Shown: positions 61,157-64,000 of the stretch, piece after piece | Position numbering within the stretch: position 1 is the stretch's first letter | Layout of the letters: each line of letters starts with the position of its first letter | From: an uncultured bacterium | GTDB lineage: Bacteria > Bacillota > Clostridia > UBA1381 | DNA: 64,000 nucleotides | NCBI GenBank assembly: GCA_905215805.1 | Contig: CAJMRL010000001.1 | Span: 124,001-188,000, forward strand | Reading direction: 5' to 3' | Translations under genes and position numbers: made by a program | The notes under the pieces: generated by a model | The model's input: only the letters and a program-made list of their open reading frames with translations | Database searches by the model: none | What the model was told of the DNA's origin: nothing

Positions 61157-63751
61157 ATGAACAAAACCAAGAAGTTGGTTTCATTAATTTGTTCTATTGC
61201 TATGATTTTTACTATGATGGCGAATTTTACATTAGTTAGTGCAGCTGATGCGCCAGGTATGGTATTAGAGTACGATGGAACAAATAGTACAGAAACAAAG
61301 AAAGTTATAAATGCTAAGTATGTAGGTTTTGATGATGGTATAACATCATTTACTGTACAGATTAATATACCTGATACAGTAGTATCTGCAACAGCAACAG
61401 CAGCTTCAGGATTTATAGCAACAGATAATCTTGACACGACAGCTCATACATACACATATGGTGGTATGGCAATAGACAATGTAAAAACTGATGACAATGT
61501 ATTTGCTACTATTGAGCTTACTTTGTCAGCTCCGCTTGAGAGTGATTTTACAGCAAAGCTTATAGGTTCATCAGTAATTGCAGTAGGCGCAACAGAATAT
61601 TCGATCAGTAATGGTCAGTTAGAGGCATCAGAGGTAGTAATCCCTGTTGCAACAGAAACAGAGAACCCATCAACAGAGGCTCCGTCAACAGAAGCACCTG
61701 CAACAGAGGCACCTGCAACAGAGGCTCCGTCAACAGAAGCACCTGCAACAGAGACTCCGTCAATGGTTCCTGCTGATCCAAGACCAACTCAGATGCCAAG
61801 TGAAGAAACAGAGGCACCTGCAACGGAAGCACCTGCAACAGAGGTTCCGTCAACAGAAGCACCTGCAACAGAGACTCCTGCAACTGCTATTCCAACTATG
61901 GATCCGATAGATCTTGGTATAGCTTTGGAGTATGATACTGTTAATAGTACAGAAACAAAGAAAGTTATAAATGCTAAGTATGTAGGTTTTGATGATGGTA
62001 TAACATCATTTACTGTACAGATTAATATACCTGATACAGTAGTATCTGCAACAGCAACAGCAGCTTCAGGATTTATAGCAACAGATAATCTTGACATAAC
62101 AGCTCATACATACACATATGGTGGTATGGCGATAGACAATGTAAAGACCGATGATAATGTATTTGCAACTATTGAACTTACATTATCAGAAGATGTTGCT
62201 AGCGATTTCAAGGCAGAGCTTATAGGTTCATCAGTAATTGCAGTAGGTGCAACAGAATATTCAATCAGTAATGGTAAGTTGCCAGCTGCATATGCGGTTA
62301 TTTCGTCAGTTACTTTACCTGTAGAAACAGAGACACCTGCAACAGAAGCACCTGCAACAGAGGCACCTGCAACAGTAGCACCGACAGCTGCTCCTACAGA
62401 GAAGCCGATCATTGACACTGTTGAGCTTAGCGATCTCGTATCAGCAAGTGCAGCAAGAGAAGCTGAAGCAGTAGAAGGCGCAGTTGTATATGTAACAACA
62501 CATGTTACATCAGGAAATGATACTCTTGTATATGGTACAGACTATGTAGCTAAGATTGGAAACACAGTTCTTACAGAGAAAGAGTATACAGATAGAATTT
62601 GGGCTTATGATGGAAACAAGGCTTCAGATGCAATTGATGATATATCTCTTGTATTCTATAAGAGTGCAGATGTAGCTGCTAAGCTTAATGTTGAAGGCAA
62701 TCCGTATGCTATCGATTACGGAACAGCTAAAGTTGAGGAACCTGATACACCGTCAACACAGTACAAGTTCACAAAGTGGACAAAGACAGGTTCATCAAGC
62801 TCAATCACAAGCGACTCAATCACAAGAGGATACAGCAGAACATACGTGGCTAACTTCAATAACTTTGATGAGGATACTCAGTACATCAAGTACGAGATCA
62901 CATCAGGTGACAGATACATTGACCTCTTAGAGATTGCAGATACTACAAAGATCAATGTAGAAGCAAGCACTGTTGGTACAGCAAGAATCAAGGCTACACT
63001 TTATGATGAAGCTACAGATAAAGCACTTGCTGAGTCAACAACACTTTCAATCAGTGTTAAGAGCGCAACATCGAGCAGCGGTTCAAGCAGCAGCTCAGGC
63101 AGCGGAAGCACAGGCGGCTCATCGATCGGTCAGATCGCAGGCGGCAACCTTGGTAATGTATCAATCACAGATCCGGGCATTGTTAACGGAAATATAAACT
63201 TCCAGGATCTTGATCAGGCTGCATGGGCAAGAGATGCTATCGTTTACCTTGCACAGCGCGGTATAATCAATGGTAGATCATCAACAGAGTTTGCTCCGAA
63301 TGATTCTATCACAAGAGCTGAGTTCGCACAGCTTGTTATAAATATGTACGGTCTTAATAAGATAACATCAGCAAATGTTAATGTAACATCTAACTTTGCA
63401 GATGTACAGAGCGGTACATGGTATTACAATGCAGTTAATATTGCTGCTAACCTCGGTATAGTTACAGGTTACCCGGATGGTAACTTCTATCCGAACAACC
63501 TCATTTCCAGACAGGAAATGGCTCTTATGATGTACAGAGTTGCAAATAAGGCAAATGCTAAGCTCACAGCAGTTAACGAGCAGAAGGTATGGTCTGATCC
63601 GGTAGCTGATTGGGCAGCAGACGCTGTAACAACTCTCCAGATGGCAGGCGTAATTAACGGTACATCTGATACAACATTTGAGGCAGAGGCAGGAGCAACA
63701 AGAGCTCAGGCTGCTCAGATGATCTATAACCTCTATCAGGTTATCAGATAA
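61157..63751 (+). CDS. SLH-anchored protein with two cohesin-like repeats
   Basis: 864 residues. Signal peptide 1-31; cohesin/CBM-like beta-sandwich 1 (about 35-155) and 2 (about 255-375), each with ITSFTVQINIPDTVVSATA and NVFATIELTLS, the latter like the 'GVFATIKF' strand of cohesins. They are separated by TEAPATEAP-type linkers. A third beta-rich region (about 415-640), a Gly/Ser hinge and three SLH modules (about 670-864) follow. I infer a wall-bound scaffold; the alternative is an S-layer or adhesin protein. Codon use in the 3' half is strongly biased, as in highly expressed genes. Confidence 0.75.
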   Translation: MNKTKKLVSLICSIAMIFTMMANFTLVSAADAPGMVLEYDGTNSTETKKVINAKYVGFDDGITSFTVQINIPDTVVSATATAASGFIATDNLDTTAHTYTYGGMAIDNVKTDDNVFATIELTLSAPLESDFTAKLIGSSVIAVGATEYSISNGQLEASEVVIPVATETENPSTEAPSTEAPATEAPATEAPSTEAPATETPSMVPADPRPTQMPSEETEAPATEAPATEVPSTEAPATETPATAIPTMDPIDLGIALEYDTVNSTETKKVINAKYVGFDDGITSFTVQINIPDTVVSATATAASGFIATDNLDITAHTYTYGGMAIDNVKTDDNVFATIELTLSEDVASDFKAELIGSSVIAVGATEYSISNGKLPAAYAVISSVTLPVETETPATEAPATEAPATVAPTAAPTEKPIIDTVELSDLVSASAAREAEAVEGAVVYVTTHVTSGNDTLVYGTDYVAKIGNTVLTEKEYTDRIWAYDGNKASDAIDDISLVFYKSADVAAKLNVEGNPYAIDYGTAKVEEPDTPSTQYKFTKWTKTGSSSSITSDSITRGYSRTYVANFNNFDEDTQYIKYEITSGDRYIDLLEIADTTKINVEASTVGTARIKATLYDEATDKALAESTTLSISVKSATSSSGSSSSSGSGSTGGSSIGQIAGGNLGNVSITDPGIVNGNINFQDLDQAAWARDAIVYLAQRGIINGRSSTEFAPNDSITRAEFAQLVINMYGLNKITSANVNVTSNFADVQSGTWYYNAVNIAANLGIVTGYPDGNFYPNNLISRQEMALMMYRVANKANAKLTAVNEQKVWSDPVADWAADAVTTLQMAGVINGTSDTTFEAEAGATRAQAAQMIYNLYQVIR
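61283..62290 (+). repeat. Intragenic direct repeat (offset 660 bases)
   Basis: Bases 61283-61630 and 61943-62290 encode the two beta-sandwich repeats. Over 61283-61470 against 61943-62130 I count only two neighbouring mismatches (61437-61438) by eye; divergence rises after 61485. The tract with almost no silent changes points to a recent duplication or gene conversion. Between them is a Pro/Thr/Glu/Ala low-complexity linker of 9-base units (about 61670-61880). Confidence 0.85.
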
Positions 63752-63797
63752 ATAAAAGTATAAATGCTGTTTCGGAATGGCTGACCGGAATGGTTTG

Positions 63798-63832
63798 GAC
63801 ACGGAAAACTTCGGTTTTCCGTGTCTTTTTTT
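63798..63832 (+). terminator. Terminator after the SLH protein gene
   Basis: GACACGGAAAA pairs with TTTTCCGTGTC around CTTCGG (a stable tetraloop-type loop), then TTTTTTT. One of the strongest terminators in the window. Confidence 0.9.
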
Positions 63833-63851
63833 AAATCTTTTGATGAATTAT

Positions 63852-63880
63852 TTGCTTTTTTGAAAGAAAGATGGTATAAT
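63852..63880 (+). promoter_or_regulatory. Promoter of ung
   Basis: TTGCTT (63852-63857), 17 bases, TATAAT (63875-63880), 22 bases before ATG 63903. Confidence 0.65.
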
Positions 63881-63902
63881 AATAAAAAGGAGGTTTTTGT
63901 GA

Positions 63903-64000
63903 ATGGTAAACATCGGCAATGACTGGGATGAGATTTTAGAGGGTGAATTTAAAAAAGAGTATTATATAAAGCTTAGAGAGTTTTTAAAGAGTGAATATAA
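63903..64000 (+). CDS. ung: Uracil-DNA glycosylase, N-terminal part (runs off the window)
   Basis: Only 32 codons are visible. NIGNDWDEILEGEFKKEYYI followed by KLREFLKSEY is the typical start of family 1 uracil-DNA glycosylases, which remove uracil from DNA. AAAAGGAGG lies 9 bases before the ATG at 63903. The catalytic motifs are outside the window, so the call rests on the N-terminal helix alone. Confidence 0.75.
   Translation, partial: MVNIGNDWDEILEGEFKKEYYIKLREFLKSEY

Noticed and set aside
61647..61910. Gln/Arg-rich and Leu-rich frames over the linker, and a CRISPR-like look of the 9-base units
   Set aside because: The units are codon repeats of a Thr-Glu-Ala-Pro linker in the long gene; there are no spacers of constant length.
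1..64000. tRNA, rRNA, tmRNA or CRISPR loci
   Set aside because: None was recognised by eye in the gaps; a covariance-model scan would be needed to exclude small RNAs.

Overview
The window looks like a chromosome segment of a low-to-middle GC Gram-positive anaerobe of class Clostridia. The signs are S-layer homology (SLH) proteins, copper-amine-oxidase 'stalk' domain proteins, an ECF-type vitamin transporter, IreB, two extracytoplasmic-function (ECF) sigma/anti-sigma pairs, strong AGGAGG ribosome sites and TTGxxx-17-TATAAT promoters. A GH51 arabinofuranosidase, a KdgK-like sugar kinase and a dockerin-like/cohesin-like surface pair suggest a plant-polysaccharide user, perhaps from the gut. The species cannot be fixed from sequence reading alone.

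Bases 1 to about 15,350 are an accessory island. It starts with the phospholipase-D end of a TOTE-type helicase remnant, a BRO/DinD-like antirepressor, a Cys-rich VLP-type mobile-element protein and an XRE regulator broken by one in-frame stop. A same-strand array of small enzyme genes follows (GNAT, chloramphenicol-acetyltransferase-like, pRiA4b ORF-3-like, DUF218, P-loop kinase, methyltransferase, later NUDIX). Interleaved are an FRG-domain gene, an XRE regulator with a large serine recombinase, an IS200/IS605-like palindromic remnant, an unknown double-HTH protein, and a very AT-rich gene joining a GHKL (Hsp90-like) ATPase to a Shedu-like PD-(D/E)XK nuclease domain. Gene fragments between them (NUDIX, methyltransferase, others) show repeated duplication and decay.

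Bases 15,400 to 30,200 carry GH51, IreB, an M16 peptidase and a tandem-OB SSB paralogue on the minus strand. On the plus strand is a surface locus: ECF sigma, membrane anti-sigma, stalk-domain protein, PepSY/YcdB-SLH protein and SLH-VWA (YfbK-like) protein. Enolase and an RlmI-like methyltransferase follow.

Bases 30,200 to 48,500 are mainly core metabolism: ecfA1-ecfA2-ecfT-truA, a DUF5711-like membrane protein, CvpA, ilvD, a KdgK-like kinase, a MATE exporter, leuA and aroC. leuA is preceded by a complete ribosome-mediated attenuator with a 19-residue Leu-rich leader peptide. There are also an apparently inactive SGNH-fold surface protein, an isolated V-ATPase subunit F-like gene and a second sigma/anti-sigma pair.

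Bases 48,500 to 64,000 hold a MATE/AraC divergent pair with an inverted repeat over both -10 boxes, an amidohydrolase, mreB-fabZ-trmN6-like-rsmI, a tiny Cys-rich membrane peptide, prfA, a large NlpC/P60 protein, the dockerin-like protein, a cohesin-like SLH protein with a freshly duplicated segment, and the start of ung.
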